A stretch of 64,000 nt of DNA from Enoplolaimus lenunculus. Lineage: Eukaryota > Nematoda > Enoplea > Enoplida > Thoracostomopsidae. Shown piece after piece: positions 59,801 through 63,372 of this stretch. Each line of letters starts with the position of its first letter. Position 1 is the first letter of the stretch. The notes under the pieces were generated by a model. The model was not told where the DNA came from and ran no database searches. It was given only the letters and a program-made list of their open reading frames with translations. The translations under genes were made by a program, and so were the position numbers. Location: the NCBI GenBank assembly GCA_030248215.1, contig JASANG010002583.1:1-64000 (forward strand), in the 5' to 3' direction.

Positions 59801-62800
59801 TTGTGCACTTCGCGGCTTCGCTTTAAGACAAATAGCTTGTTATTGATACTTCGGCAGTTCACCTCACACTTGTGCTAATTTAACAAAAGGCAGAAGTTTT
59901 CGCCATTTTCAAGCTAATTATTTTCTATGGATGTGCTAATTAATCAGCATCAGTAATATCGCACCAGGCACCTGCACTGCAAAAAATGCCGATTTTTGCC
60001 GTTGCTTTTTACTCTTAACCATAAGTTAGAATGCTTATTAATTTCACTTGCTGGCACATATCTAAGCCTACTACGGAAAAGTTGTCTTGCGTTTGTGTTG
60101 CAAAAATTCAACTGAAACGAACCGTTCTCATAAATTTATACTCGTTTATGGTAGTTAAGTTTTTAGTCTTCGCATTTATAATGATGTAATGTTGTAATCT
60201 ATTAGTTCTTTAGGCATCGCATGTTAAAAATAGAATATACATAGGTATCGCAAAAATTAAAAAATTTTCCGATTGGCACATCATTACTTGAAAATAAGTT
60301 ACGAACCGGCTATTGGGTCGCACCCTAACTGTAACATATGACATACCAGATGCGAAACAACAACCACGCCTGCTTCAGGCTCGCTTATGTCTTCCGAGCG
60401 CTGTCTGCTTTCAATTATCTGAAATAAGTTATAAAAAAACCTGGAACATCTGAAAAATATGGTTAACATTAATTTATAGATGTGCAGATTAATCGGCATG
60501 GATGTAACAGTCAGTTGGAATGTTATCAATTTCATTTGTCGCGTATATTAGTGTGTCTGATCTGGAAAACTGTTATCTCTCTTGCGTTTGTGTTCAAAAC
60601 ATTAATTAAAATGATCCGTTCTCATAAAGTTATTATCTTTTATGGTTGTTAGTGATCAAGTCTTCGCAATTATAATGATACAAGTTTTAAGCATCTTGTA
60701 ATAAAATTTGAATCGGCATCTGCAAGCATTAGGGATGTGCCGATTAATCGGCATCGGTAATAATCGGCACTTTTTGTGGGTATCGACAGTCATCGGCACT
60801 GCAAAAAATTGCCGATACTTTTTGCACATAACAATCAGTTGGAATGCTATCAATTTTATTTCTGAGCGCATATCAGTGTATCTCGTCAGGAAAATTGTTA
60901 TCCCTCATGCGTTTGTGTTTGAAAAATCAATTGAAATAAACTGTTCTTATAAAATTAAAATCATTTATGGTGGTTAGGGTTTAAGTCTTCGTATAATGAT
61001 GTAATATAGTGTCTTATCTGTTTATTAAGCATTGTGTACTAAAGTTGGAATGGCATCGGTTTGGCATCGGCAAAATTTCAAAATAAGAATCGGCATCGGC
61101 AAAAATTTTGGTATCGGCACATCTCTAGCAAGCATCACCGGCAGGGTGCAACTGGAATTATAAAATACCGGAAAGTTAAAAACCGGAACCGGAAAACAAA
61201 AAATACTTGTTACCGAAAAATTCATTTTTAACGCTACTTTATCGCTTTTAATGGTGCAAACACACCATTTATAATGCCAAAATTCTGAAACAAATGCAGT
61301 TGGTGGAAACGTTATGGAGTATGGCGTAAATTGAAAATTTTGGCAGTACAAACTCAACTTGCTTTAGAAAAGTTAGTTTGAATAATATGCCAATTTTTCA
61401 TAAATTTTACGAATGGGAAAAATTTTAAATATCGAAAATACCGGTAAATTGTGGTGCAAAAATACCGCATTTATTACTGCGACCGGATTGTAAAAAAACT
61501 AGATTTCCCTTCCAGAATCGGACGTCCAGTTGCATACAAAAATCGACATCCGCAAAAATTTTGGTATCATCTCCTCCGTAAAAATTCCTAAGAAAGCAAA
61601 TTTTGTATTATATTTGACTGAATTCTCAACAAACAGCTCTGAGCATTATGCCTCGCTCTTTGGTTCCTATTCTATCAACAACAAACAGATTGAGACGCAC
61701 TATTCTGAAGATTGTATGCGACCGCGAGCTTCGCTCATTCATATTTGTTACGCCGAAATGTCGTTGTTCTAAAAACATAAGAGTGCAATCACATTTACTT
61801 TTATACTGACCACGAAACTGTGATGTGTCTTGTTTTTGTGTGGCTAAAAATTGATTGAAATGAACAGTCCTTATGGTATGTAGCGGTTTATGGTTGTTTA
61901 TGTAATTCAGTGATCTTTAGCAGCTTTGGAATATCCATAGGTAAGCTAAGTGATGAACACTGTTGAATTCGCGATATACGCGTGATTGGCATGAGTTACT
62001 AGGGTAAACCGGTTATAGATGGAGCTACACAATTTTATGTATCCAAACCGTTGGTGTCACTTTCTATGTTCTTCCCTCCATTTCTTAATAGTTTTGAGTT
62101 TTACAACAAAAATTGCAATTGTTCTGCAATTCAGCATTCAGTTAAAATCGTCATTCAGTTTCTCGCAATAGCACTGCATCTAAATTCCATGACAAATACC
62201 GATTTAAAATTACTTTCCCAATTCCGATATACCAGAATTCCACTTTACATACTGCAGATTACGCATTGCACCTGACAGCGTAACAATGTGGGTAGCTGTA
62301 TAATTAAACAATTTCTACTTTCTTACCTTCCGCAGTAATAATCAAATCAAAGATTTCCATAGGGTCGCTCACGATTTTTTCGGATAAATTTTCAACAAAT
62401 ACTTCGCCTTGCTAAATTTTCAATGAAGATTTTTAAAACACAATACACGGATGTTAGATTGCTTTATTAAAATCACTATTGGAGAGACCGAGATCTGATT
62501 TCCTAGACCGTTCAAAGAAAAGTCTCGATCTCGGTCTGCTTATTTTTCAGTTTTTTGTGTTTTTCACAATATCTACGCGTAATTATTACGTAACTATGAC
62601 ATTTCATAATTTAACAGAGAATTTTTTCATCAGCCATCACTTTACTTCAACAGTAAAGTCATACACTGGTTGAATCTTCGACTTCTATCTAGTCTCGGTT
62701 CCAAACCCCGAGAGTCAAAAAGCGAGATCGAGACTTGCCAAACACAGACTTACCGAGACCCCCATCCCTGGAGAGAAGTTCGGACATTTTTAATCAGTCT

Positions 62801-63152
62801 ATTTTTTAAACATTACAGGCTTATAAAAAGCACACACGCATGTTTTGACCCACTTGCTTATGCAAATTAGCGATTAGTTAACTATTCAAGTATCGGGTTT
62901 GGAGATAATAATTCGTGAAATAATTTAAAGTCTTAATTTAGGCTTATCATTTAAGCTAATATGCAAGTTAACTATCATAGCCTGTAGCTATTTCAGATGT
63001 GTCTTGAAACGAATTATGAAAGAAACCACGTAAGTAGCTCGTACTTTATTTTCTCGCAATTTAAGCTGATTATTTCGATTCAACAGATCTATTATTGCTT
63101 CGTTATAGATTTCCATATACGACACACGAAGAACAAACTCTCGTTCCAATGT
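32887..63152 (-). CDS. CENPE: CENP-E-like kinesin-7, 32 exons, 5' end outside window
   Basis: CENP-E is a plus-end-directed kinetochore kinesin that brings chromosomes to the metaphase plate and supports the spindle checkpoint. In the about 1,950 residues present, the motor has YMEIYNE (12-18), NERSSRSH (75-82, switch I), DLAGSER (115-121, switch II) and [16 protein letters not shown] (158-173). The neck and early tail follow, including a TWCPG segment (295-299) that human CENP-E also has in its early tail; then long coiled coils with Glu/Lys/Gln-rich heptads. All 32 exons have GT/AG borders and phases agree throughout. The P-loop and about 110 N-terminal residues lie beyond 64,000. Human CENP-E has about 2,700 residues, so the tail here is shorter. 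Another kinesin-7 is possible, but the TWCPG segment and tail length favour CENP-E. Confidence 0.9.
32891..33070 (-). CDS. CENPE: CENP-E exon 32 of those seen, probable tail end
   Basis: Acceptor TTTTTCATTCCAG. The product is [20 protein letters not shown] and then a polar, Ser/Asn-rich stretch to SCDSVTK. A TAA follows in frame at 32,887-32,889, but the same bases form a good GTAAGT donor, so this may be the last exon or an internal one. An alternative acceptor 37 bases further in (CGGTTTCAG) would also be open. Confidence 0.65.
34207..34326 (-). CDS. CENPE: CENP-E exon 31, tail
   Basis: After acceptor GAATGTTTCAG the product is [19 protein letters not shown], then [20 protein letters not shown]. 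It is a basic coiled-coil end with an acidic DDDD patch. The donor is uncertain: GTGTTA at 34,206 keeps phase with the next exon, while a stronger-looking GTAAAC at 34,219 does not. Confidence 0.7.
34690..34878. mobile_element. GCGCCGTTCACA-ended element, copy 1
   Basis: TGCGCCGTTCACAATA on the left and TTAATGTGAACGGCGCA on the right are inverted. The core is an almost perfect palindrome around ATCACGAGGTCATTTTG and CAAAATGACCTCGTGAT. It lies in the intron between exons 30 and 31. Relatives lie at 53.35-53.69 kb. Confidence 0.82.
35029..35129 (-). CDS. CENPE: CENP-E exon 30, coiled coil
   Basis: [20 protein letters not shown] then [13 protein letters not shown], ending on a split codon. Acceptor GGCTTTCTAG, donor GTAAAA. 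Heptad-like Leu/Ile spacing. Confidence 0.88.
35343..35447 (-). CDS. CENPE: CENP-E exon 29, coiled coil
   Basis: [20 protein letters not shown] then [15 protein letters not shown]; 35 codons, whole-codon borders. Acceptor TTTTTATTAAG, donor GTAATA. Confidence 0.88.
35692..35790 (-). CDS. CENPE: CENP-E exon 28, coiled coil
   Basis: [20 protein letters not shown] then [13 protein letters not shown]; 33 codons. Acceptor TTTGCTTTATTTAAG was chosen over a nearer CAG because it keeps the phase of the previous exon. Donor GTAATA. Confidence 0.87.
36098..36244 (-). CDS. CENPE: CENP-E exon 27, coiled coil
   Basis: [20 protein letters not shown] through a Glu/Ser-rich middle to [10 protein letters not shown]; 49 codons. 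Acceptor TATTGTTTCAG, donor GTAAAA. The frame stays open another 31 codons to a stop near 36,005, which is read here as intron. Confidence 0.85.
36300..36705. mobile_element. CCGGAATTCCGG-type element fragments
   Basis: A right end CGGAATTCCGGTTGCACCCTGG lies at 36,318-36,339 and a second end, ending TTTCCGGTTGAACCCCGCC, lies at about 36,684-36,702, with AAACAGGAACAGGAATT before it. They are pieces of two hAT-type elements or of one rearranged copy, in the intron between exons 26 and 27. Confidence 0.5.
36818..36913 (-). CDS. CENPE: CENP-E exon 26, coiled coil
   Basis: [20 protein letters not shown] then [12 protein letters not shown]; 32 codons. Acceptor CTATTTACAG; donor GTTAGT fits phase 0, while GTGTTA two bases earlier would not. 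Confidence 0.87.
37191..37349 (-). CDS. CENPE: CENP-E exon 25, linker and coiled coil
   Basis: [20 protein letters not shown] is a loop-like start; then [20 protein letters not shown] resumes the coil, ending DYA. 53 codons, acceptor CTGTATTACAG, donor GTATGT. Confidence 0.9.
37485..37585. mobile_element. GGTGAAATCTTG repeat, copy 1
   Basis: GGTGAAATCTTGCATTGGGG, GGCTGAACCGGGTGAAATC and GCTTTTGGTAAGTGGGGTG occur in the same order, on the opposite strand, at 47.49-47.59 kb. It lies in the intron between exons 24 and 25. Ends were not resolved in this copy. Confidence 0.6.
37586..38196. other. Intron sequence, no feature recognised
   Basis: A short TTAAGGCTTAGGCTTAAAC word near 37.69 kb recalls the TTAGGC arrays, but no element ends were found. 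Confidence 0.35.
38197..38307 (-). CDS. CENPE: CENP-E exon 24, coiled coil
   Basis: [20 protein letters not shown] then [17 protein letters not shown]; 37 codons with clear heptads. Acceptor CTTGTTTTCAG, donor GTAGCT. Confidence 0.92.
38740..40090 (-). mobile_element. Broken LINE of the Jockey/I/R1 type
   Basis: Non-LTR retrotransposon relic in the intron between exons 23 and 24, same strand as the gene. Reading down the minus strand: THHML, then [12 protein letters not shown] and LALLDY (AP-endonuclease, near 39,950-40,000); [16 protein letters not shown] and SCSDH (endonuclease end, near 39,840-39,930); [12 protein letters not shown] and a Lys-rich [11 protein letters not shown] segment (pre-reverse-transcriptase linker, 39,400-39,620); and last [21 protein letters not shown] (about 38,890-38,960), the C-terminal Cys/His region. 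The parts lie in at least two frames with several stops. Only about 0.3 kb separates the linker from the C-terminal part, where a full element has about 2 kb, so the reverse transcriptase is deleted. Confidence 0.85.
40115..40190. mobile_element. Fragment of the TTACTTAAG element
   Basis: ACTTAAGCAAATACTTAAG and TAAGATCTCAGAAACATAGG match the right end of the 28.0-28.4 kb element. Only this end was found. Confidence 0.5.
40262..40348 (-). CDS. CENPE: CENP-E exon 23, coiled coil
   Basis: [20 protein letters not shown] then EKENCLASE; 29 codons. Acceptor CAAATTTTAG, donor GTAAGA. Confidence 0.9.
40635..40823 (-). CDS. CENPE: CENP-E exon 22, coiled coil with break
   Basis: [20 protein letters not shown], then [20 protein letters not shown], where IPPH would interrupt the helix, then [17 protein letters not shown]. 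63 codons, acceptor TGTATGTTTAG, donor GTACGC. Confidence 0.9.
41210..41521. mobile_element. CAGGGTGCAACCGGA hAT-type MITE, diverged copy
   Basis: The left end CAGGGTGCAACCGGACAT and the right end ATAATTCCAGTTGCACCCTA bound an AT-rich core. Flanking octamers TTCCATAC and CTCAATAC agree at six of eight bases. It lies in the intron between exons 21 and 22; a relative in reverse lies at 61.14-61.5 kb. Confidence 0.7.
41569..41670 (-). CDS. CENPE: CENP-E exon 21, linker
   Basis: [20 protein letters not shown] then [14 protein letters not shown]; 34 codons. The Ser/Pro-rich first half has SP and TP dipeptides, possible proline-directed kinase sites (inference). Acceptor CATATTTCAG, donor GTAAGC. 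Confidence 0.88.
41918..42000. mobile_element. Half of a family A relative
   Basis: AAGGGGCGGACCGTTTTTCC, then GACTTTTTTGCTTAGGCTTA, resemble one half of the family A relatives; no second half follows. In the intron between exons 20 and 21. Confidence 0.45.
42195..42298. mobile_element. CAGGGTGCAACCGGAATT MITE, right end only
   Basis: From AACACCGGAATTTTTAAATC to AATTCCGGTTGCACCCTG this matches the last 100 bases of the 32.30 kb element. The rest is absent. Confidence 0.85.
42495..42828 (-). CDS. CENPE: CENP-E exon 20, coiled coil then acidic linker
   Basis: [20 protein letters not shown] ends a coil. [39 protein letters not shown] and a C-terminal [13 protein letters not shown] form a Pro- and acid-rich linker. 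111 codons plus one split base. Acceptor ends TTATTATTAAG; donor GTAAGT. Confidence 0.9.
43170..43252 (-). CDS. CENPE: CENP-E exon 19, linker
   Basis: [20 protein letters not shown] then ILRELDA and a split codon. Acceptor CTGTTTCTAG. The GTAAGC donor gives the phase needed by the next exon and makes the junction [12 protein letters not shown], a smooth coil. Confidence 0.87.
43576..43870. mobile_element. ACCGGATATCCGGT-type element, copy 1
   Basis: CGACCGGATATCTAATCACC with TACCGGAACCGGATA on the left and ACCGTAATATCCGG on the right bound a core with TGTTTACTGAATTAACAC. Two other copies are at 44.39-44.79 and 55.7-56.0 kb. Its right end lies less than 20 bases from the exon 18 donor. Confidence 0.68.
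43889..44147 (-). CDS. CENPE: CENP-E exon 18, linker
   Basis: [20 protein letters not shown] through [20 protein letters not shown] to [16 protein letters not shown]; 86 codons plus one base. Mixed polar sequence with little heptad order. Acceptor TATATTTTTTAG, donor GTTCGT. The frame continues into the adjacent transposon; that extension is not read as coding. Confidence 0.87.
44386..44787. mobile_element. ACCGGATATCCGGT-type element, copy 2
   Basis: GCAGGATGCGACTGGATATT on the left and CCGGATATCCGGTCGCGACCC on the right (44,757-44,777). Inside are repeated TACCGGATACCGGAACCGG words. The following CAGGGTGCAACTGGATATCC (44,784 on) is the start of yet another end, so two copies may be fused. 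Confidence 0.72.
45115..45266 (-). CDS. CENPE: CENP-E exon 17, coiled coil
   Basis: [20 protein letters not shown], then [20 protein letters not shown] and LEALEEKLQ plus a split codon. Acceptor AACTGTTTTAG, donor GTAAAT. Read straight through it would stop (GAG TAA), but the donor and phase agree with exon 18. Confidence 0.9.
45332..46300. repeat. Degenerate tandem repeat, about 140-bp units, with one insert
   Basis: TTATTAGTTAAGCTAATATG-like text recurs near 45,480, 45,626, 45,746, 46,013, 46,080 and 46,222, each time with AAATTAGCT and an AACTCTAATA-type word. The first unit starts with AGAGAAGTTCGGACAT, which also occurs at 62.77 kb. About 45,765-46,020 is an insert with CCAAGAGT and ACTCTTGG ends. 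It fills much of the intron between exons 16 and 17. Confidence 0.7.
46301..47324. other. Intron sequence, no feature recognised
   Basis: About 1 kb of the exon 16/17 intron with no open frame, element end or shared repeat that I could identify. Confidence 0.35.
47325..47800. mobile_element. GCAACCGGAATTCCGATTCC element with nested insert, copy 1
   Basis: The left end GGCTGCAACCGGAATTCCG and the right end ATCCAACTCCACTTTGAACCC surround ATTGGAATTGGAATTTTGAA and AATTTGCTGTTCCGATTCCG words. The copy at 49.19-49.50 kb has the same core uninterrupted; here 233 extra bases (47,489-47,721) lie within it. Confidence 0.72.
47489..47721. mobile_element. GGTGAAATCTTG repeat, copy 2, nested
   Basis: The insert runs from CTGGGTGTTTGCAACTGAGG to GCTGCAAATGCATTG. 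The host word GTCAC appears on both sides (47,484-47,488 and 47,722-47,726), a likely 5-bp target duplication. The inside matches the 37.49 kb repeat in reverse. Confidence 0.68.
47865..47942 (-). CDS. CENPE: CENP-E exon 16, coiled coil
   Basis: [20 protein letters not shown] then ECEVKQ; 26 codons. Acceptor CGATTTTTATAG, donor GTAATT. Three cysteines in 18 residues are unusual for a coil but show no metal-site spacing. Confidence 0.9.
48041..48480. mobile_element. TTACTTAAG element, copy 2, with hAT-type fragment
   Basis: TGGATGGGTTTCTGAAATC with TTACTTAAGTCGCCGACTTAAG match the left part of the 28.0 kb element. Near the right side, GGAACAGGAATTCCGGTTG and AACCCTG (about 48,411-48,434) are the end of a CCGGAATTCCGG-type element, followed by TACTTAAGTACTTAG. 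Two families overlap here. Confidence 0.55.
48709..48802 (-). CDS. CENPE: CENP-E exon 15, coiled coil
   Basis: One base completes the split codon (Ala), then [20 protein letters not shown] and [11 protein letters not shown]. Acceptor TTGCTATTCAG, donor GTTGTG, which is weak, but the phase is right on both sides. Confidence 0.87.
48974..49167 (-). CDS. CENPE: CENP-E exon 14, coiled coil
   Basis: [20 protein letters not shown] then [20 protein letters not shown] and [18 protein letters not shown] plus a split codon; strong heptads. Acceptor GAATGAAATGATTGCAG, donor GTGAGT. Confidence 0.92.
49186..49504. mobile_element. GCAACCGGAATTCCGATTCC element, copy 2
   Basis: AAATTCCGATTCCGATTGC and AATCAATCGGAATCGGAATT at the left, GATTCCGGTACAATCCAG and CGCTTTGCAACCTG at the right. 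It begins about 18 bases outside exon 14, so the element contributes part of that exon's acceptor-side intron. Confidence 0.7.
49612..49671 (-). CDS. CENPE: CENP-E exon 13, small exon
   Basis: [20 protein letters not shown], 20 codons. Acceptor CTTGTTTTAG and donor GTAATG are good and phase is kept on both sides. Because it is short and divisible by three it could be skipped; its inclusion rests on splice signals alone. Confidence 0.7.
49987..50197 (-). CDS. CENPE: CENP-E exon 12, linker and coiled coil
   Basis: [20 protein letters not shown] begins a basic linker; then [20 protein letters not shown] and [20 protein letters not shown] form a coil. 70 codons plus one base. Acceptor CTTTGTTTTAG, donor GTTTGT. 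Confidence 0.9.
50273..50700. mobile_element. TAGGGATGTGCCGA hAT-type element, diverged copy
   Basis: Left end CTAGGGATGTGCCGATTACTC, followed 35 bases on by a second version of the end (CTAGGGAAGTGTCCATTAATC), so the left terminus is duplicated. GCCCATTTTTGCGATACTTTTC identifies the family. The right end is not recognised. Confidence 0.65.
50930..51037. mobile_element. GAGACC-rich element fragment, copy 3
   Basis: GGTTAAAAATTGACCGAGATC, GTGTCTCGGTCTCGCTG and GACCGAGACCGCCCATCCCTG form a complete right end. The left boundary was not found. Confidence 0.6.
51232..52988 (-). CDS. CENPE: CENP-E exon 11, very long exon
   Basis: One exon of 1,757 bases encodes 585 residues plus a split codon, between acceptor AATTGTTTAG and donor GTAAGT. 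It starts [20 protein letters not shown] with a coil. Residues about 50-310 of the exon are acidic and Ser/Thr/Asn-rich ([21 protein letters not shown] is an internal near-repeat) with little heptad order. From [20 protein letters not shown] on, and through [20 protein letters not shown], it is strong coiled coil. The end ([20 protein letters not shown]) is polar again. This is the core of the stalk; all other exons in the gene are below 340 bases. Confidence 0.94.
53281..53500. repeat. Tandem duplication, about 138-bp units
   Basis: The text with ACTCTGATCTTAGTGTTCAC, TACATATGG and GATGAAGCGCCGTTCA occurs at about 53,281-53,370 and again at about 53,419-53,502, with the intervening part also alike. 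It is a local duplication spanning the edge of the GCGCCGTTCACA element. Confidence 0.8.
53352..53690. mobile_element. GCGCCGTTCACA-ended elements, copies 2 and 3
   Basis: GCGCCGTTCACAATAG and GCGCCGTTCAAAATAG each start a copy with TTGTCAACAGTGCCAC and AGGGCTATCACGA words. The second copy also has the central palindrome with GAGGTCATTTTAAAAACGAG. No clean right end was found; it is in the intron between exons 10 and 11. Confidence 0.65.
53770..54124. mobile_element. TAGGGATGTGCCGA hAT-type element, copy 1
   Basis: Left end TAGGGATGTGCCGATTAATC, then TCGGCACTTTTCGTGAGTAT and GCCGATTCTTGCCGATACTT. The right side reads CCGATAATCTGTACATATCTA. The flanking octamers do not agree, so the insertion is old or its end is rebuilt. 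Confidence 0.75.
54130..54230. repeat. Dispersed repeat, second copy
   Basis: ATACGCAACGTTAAAACTG and TGTAAATTGTACTTC match the 7.1 and 58.4 kb repeats. Confidence 0.4.
54310..54612. mobile_element. GAGACC-rich element, copy 4
   Basis: CTAGACCGAGACCGGCC and GTTGCTGTCTCGGGCAATTT at one side, ATATCGAGACCGAGATTTTA and CGGTCTTCCCAAACG at the other. The core holds ATCTGCTCGTAATTATTGCG, also present in the 1.0 and 62.5 kb copies. Confidence 0.72.
54741..54895 (-). CDS. CENPE: CENP-E exon 10, linker
   Basis: Two bases finish an Arg codon, then [40 protein letters not shown] and ADSSCQTE. Acceptor CAATCCTAG, donor GTATGG. Ser/Asp-rich linker between the neck and the long stalk exon. Confidence 0.9.
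55220..55340 (-). CDS. CENPE: CENP-E exon 9, TWCPG segment
   Basis: [20 protein letters not shown] then [20 protein letters not shown] and a split codon. Basic residues before TWCPG, with G and N residues after, resemble the RRRVTWCLGK segment of human CENP-E, the main reason for choosing CENP-E over other kinesin-7 motors. Acceptor CTTTTTCTTACAG, donor GTGAGT. Confidence 0.92.
55700..56025. mobile_element. ACCGGATATCCGGT-type element, copy 3
   Basis: GTTTTATTGAATTAACATTG, CAACTTGCCAAACG and ACGGTATTCGGAGCCACAA match the core of the 43.6 and 44.4 kb copies. The end reads TACCGGATATCCGGTCG then AAACCTG. The left boundary is not clear. Confidence 0.65.
56294..56449 (-). CDS. CENPE: CENP-E exon 8, coiled coil after neck
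   Basis: [40 protein letters not shown], then [12 protein letters not shown]. In human CENP-E the matching place has a KIENLTRMLVTSS-type stretch; here [10 protein letters not shown]. 52 codons, acceptor GTTTTCAATTCAG, donor GTACGG. Confidence 0.93.
56784..56903 (-). CDS. CENPE: CENP-E exon 7, motor end and neck
   Basis: [20 protein letters not shown] is the last motor helix and neck start (human FASTAKYMKNTPYVNEV). [20 protein letters not shown] starts the neck coil. 40 codons, acceptor GGTTGTTTCAG, donor GTATGG. Confidence 0.95.
57428..57560 (-). CDS. CENPE: CENP-E exon 6, motor
   Basis: [20 protein letters not shown], then [20 protein letters not shown] and STLR. RDSKLTR-LQNSLGG is a kinesin hallmark; TVTPVS is the following strand. 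44 codons plus one base. Acceptor CTGTTATTTCAG, donor GTAAAA. Confidence 0.95.
57829..58172. mobile_element. TAGGGATGTGCCGA hAT-type element, copy 2
   Basis: Ends TAGGGATGTGCCGAGACC and GATTCGGCACATCCCTA are inverted, with near-matching octamers TTTTCGAC and TCGTCGAC outside (six of eight). Inside, CCGATGCCGAT-type text occurs twice with a shared AAAACATAT/CGATAG block, an internal duplication. Confidence 0.85.
58265..58298. mobile_element. GAGACC-rich element end, copy 5
   Basis: GTTGCCGAGACAGAGACCG followed by TCCATCCCTG is one terminus of the GAGACC family; the rest was not found. Confidence 0.5.
58360..58600. repeat. Dispersed repeat, third copy
   Basis: TTACCTTAAAATTCGTGTTTT, AAACTGGTGTAAATTATAC and AGATAATTTTTGCGTTTAT are shared with 59.16-59.31 kb and, more weakly, 7.13-7.34 kb. 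A gene-free repeat in the intron between exons 5 and 6. Confidence 0.5.
58966..59087 (-). CDS. CENPE: CENP-E exon 5, motor switch II
   Basis: [40 protein letters not shown] and a split codon. DLAGSER (switch II), then LKEGC-INSSL of the relay helix and loop 11. Human reads [15 protein letters not shown]. Acceptor CTTTTACTTTAG, donor GTGTGA. Joining to exon 6 gives [13 protein letters not shown], a short loop 12. Confidence 0.95.
59160..59312. repeat. Dispersed repeat, fourth copy
   Basis: ATACCTTAAAATTCGTGTTTT, CATGCGCGACGTTTAAACTG and GTGTAAATTATACTTAG match the 58.36 kb copy. Confidence 0.5.
59317..59700. mobile_element. TAGGGATGTGCCGA hAT-type fragments
   Basis: TAGGGATGTGCCGAATAATC (59,317) with GTGAGTATCGGCTTCGGCAC, and AGAGATGTGCCAATTATTC (59,620) with CGGCATCGGAATCAGCATCG, are two left ends about 300 bases apart. 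Neither right end was found. Confidence 0.6.
59929..60291. mobile_element. TAGGGATGTGCCGA hAT-type element, copy 3
   Basis: Left ATGGATGTGCTAATTAATC, interior AAAAAATGCCGATTTTTGCC and GTCTTGCGTTTGTGTTG, right AATTTTCCGATTGGCACATC. A worn but full-length copy in the intron between exons 4 and 5. Confidence 0.75.
60347..60418 (-). CDS. CENPE: CENP-E exon 4, motor
   Basis: [20 protein letters not shown] then VSHL, the strand and loop before switch II (human ILESREKGE and VSHL). 24 codons with whole-codon borders. Acceptor ACTTATTTCAG, donor GTATGT. Confidence 0.94.
60730..61127. mobile_element. TAGGGATGTGCCGA hAT-type element with exact 8-bp duplication
   Basis: Ends TAGGGATGTGCCGATTAATC and GGTATCGGCACATCTCTA, flanked by GCAAGCAT at 60,722-60,729 and 61,128-61,135. 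The eight-base duplication and TA-G ends fit the hAT superfamily. It has no coding frame, so it is non-autonomous, and it is the youngest-looking copy of its family here. Confidence 0.93.
61143..61530. mobile_element. CAGGGTGCAACTGGAATT hAT-type MITE, diverged copy
   Basis: CAGGGTGCAACTGGAATTAT with AAAACCGGAACCGGAAAAC at the left. The middle matches the 41.21-41.52 kb element in reverse (CAAACACACCATTTA, ATGCCAAAATTCTG). The right end, near CGTCCAGTTGCATAC at about 61,525, is worn. Confidence 0.65.
61701..61768 (-). CDS. CENPE: CENP-E exon 3, motor switch I
   Basis: Two bases complete Glu, then [20 protein letters not shown] and RI. N-x-x-SSRSH is the switch I motif that senses ATP. Human reads [18 protein letters not shown]. 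Acceptor ATGTTTTTAG, donor GTGCGT. Confidence 0.95.
61790..62326. other. Intron sequence, decayed repeat text
   Basis: Around 62.14-62.27 kb, ACAAATACCGATTTAAAATT and ATTCCACTTTACATACTGCAG recall the ends of the GATTCC-type elements, but no full element can be drawn. No exon was found here. Confidence 0.35.
62327..62411 (-). CDS. CENPE: CENP-E exon 2, motor
   Basis: [20 protein letters not shown] then FDLIITAE and a split codon. It aligns with the human segment VYVADLTEEVVYTSE before switch I. Acceptor TTGAAAATTTAG, donor GTAAGA. Confidence 0.93.
62484..62770. mobile_element. GAGACC-rich element, copy 6
   Basis: AGAGACCGAGATCTGATTTC and GTCTCGATCTCGGTCTGC at the left; ACCGAGACCCCCATCCCTG at the right. 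ATATCTACGCGTAATTATTACG is the family core. In the intron between exons 1 and 2 of those seen. Confidence 0.75.
62771..62985. repeat. Second copy of the 45.3 kb repeat unit
   Basis: GAGAGAAGTTCGGACAT and TCAGTCTA open both this stretch and 45,332, followed here by AAGCACACACG, AAATTAGCGATTAGTTAAC and TTAAGCTAATATGCAAG. It is about one and a half units long. Confidence 0.6.
63045..63152 (-). CDS. CENPE: CENP-E, first exon inside the window, motor
   Basis: [20 protein letters not shown] then [16 protein letters not shown]; 36 codons. VSYMEIYNE is a kinesin hallmark (human [21 protein letters not shown]). Acceptor ACTGTTTCAG, donor GTACGA. Upstream exons with the P-loop are not in 63,153-64,000. 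Confidence 0.95.
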
Positions 63153-63372
63153 CTGAAACAGTATTTGACACACAAAATGTTTTCGTTTGAAACAAGATCG
63201 GGTAAGATGCCTGCGGAAATTCAAAAACAATTTTCTTGGTCTTATAAGCCAAATTTTTTGTTTTAAAAATACAAAACATCCTGTTTTTCAAGATAAACTA
63301 TAATTGAAATTTACAACCAACCTAGAGTCATATCTTAAATACTGTTAAATATTGCCAGTGCTATGCTACAGT

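Larger units (their letters stand above)
60478..61578. mobile_element. Older TAGGGATGTGCCGA element hosting two inserts
   Basis: A left end ATGTGCAGATTAATCGGCATG begins at about 60,480, and text like its right end (CCGCAAAAATTTTGGTATC) appears at about 61,550. Between them lie the intact copy at 60,730-61,127 and a CAGGGTGCAACTGGA-type element from about 61,143. This reads as one old element split twice; the outer boundaries are inferred. Confidence 0.5.
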
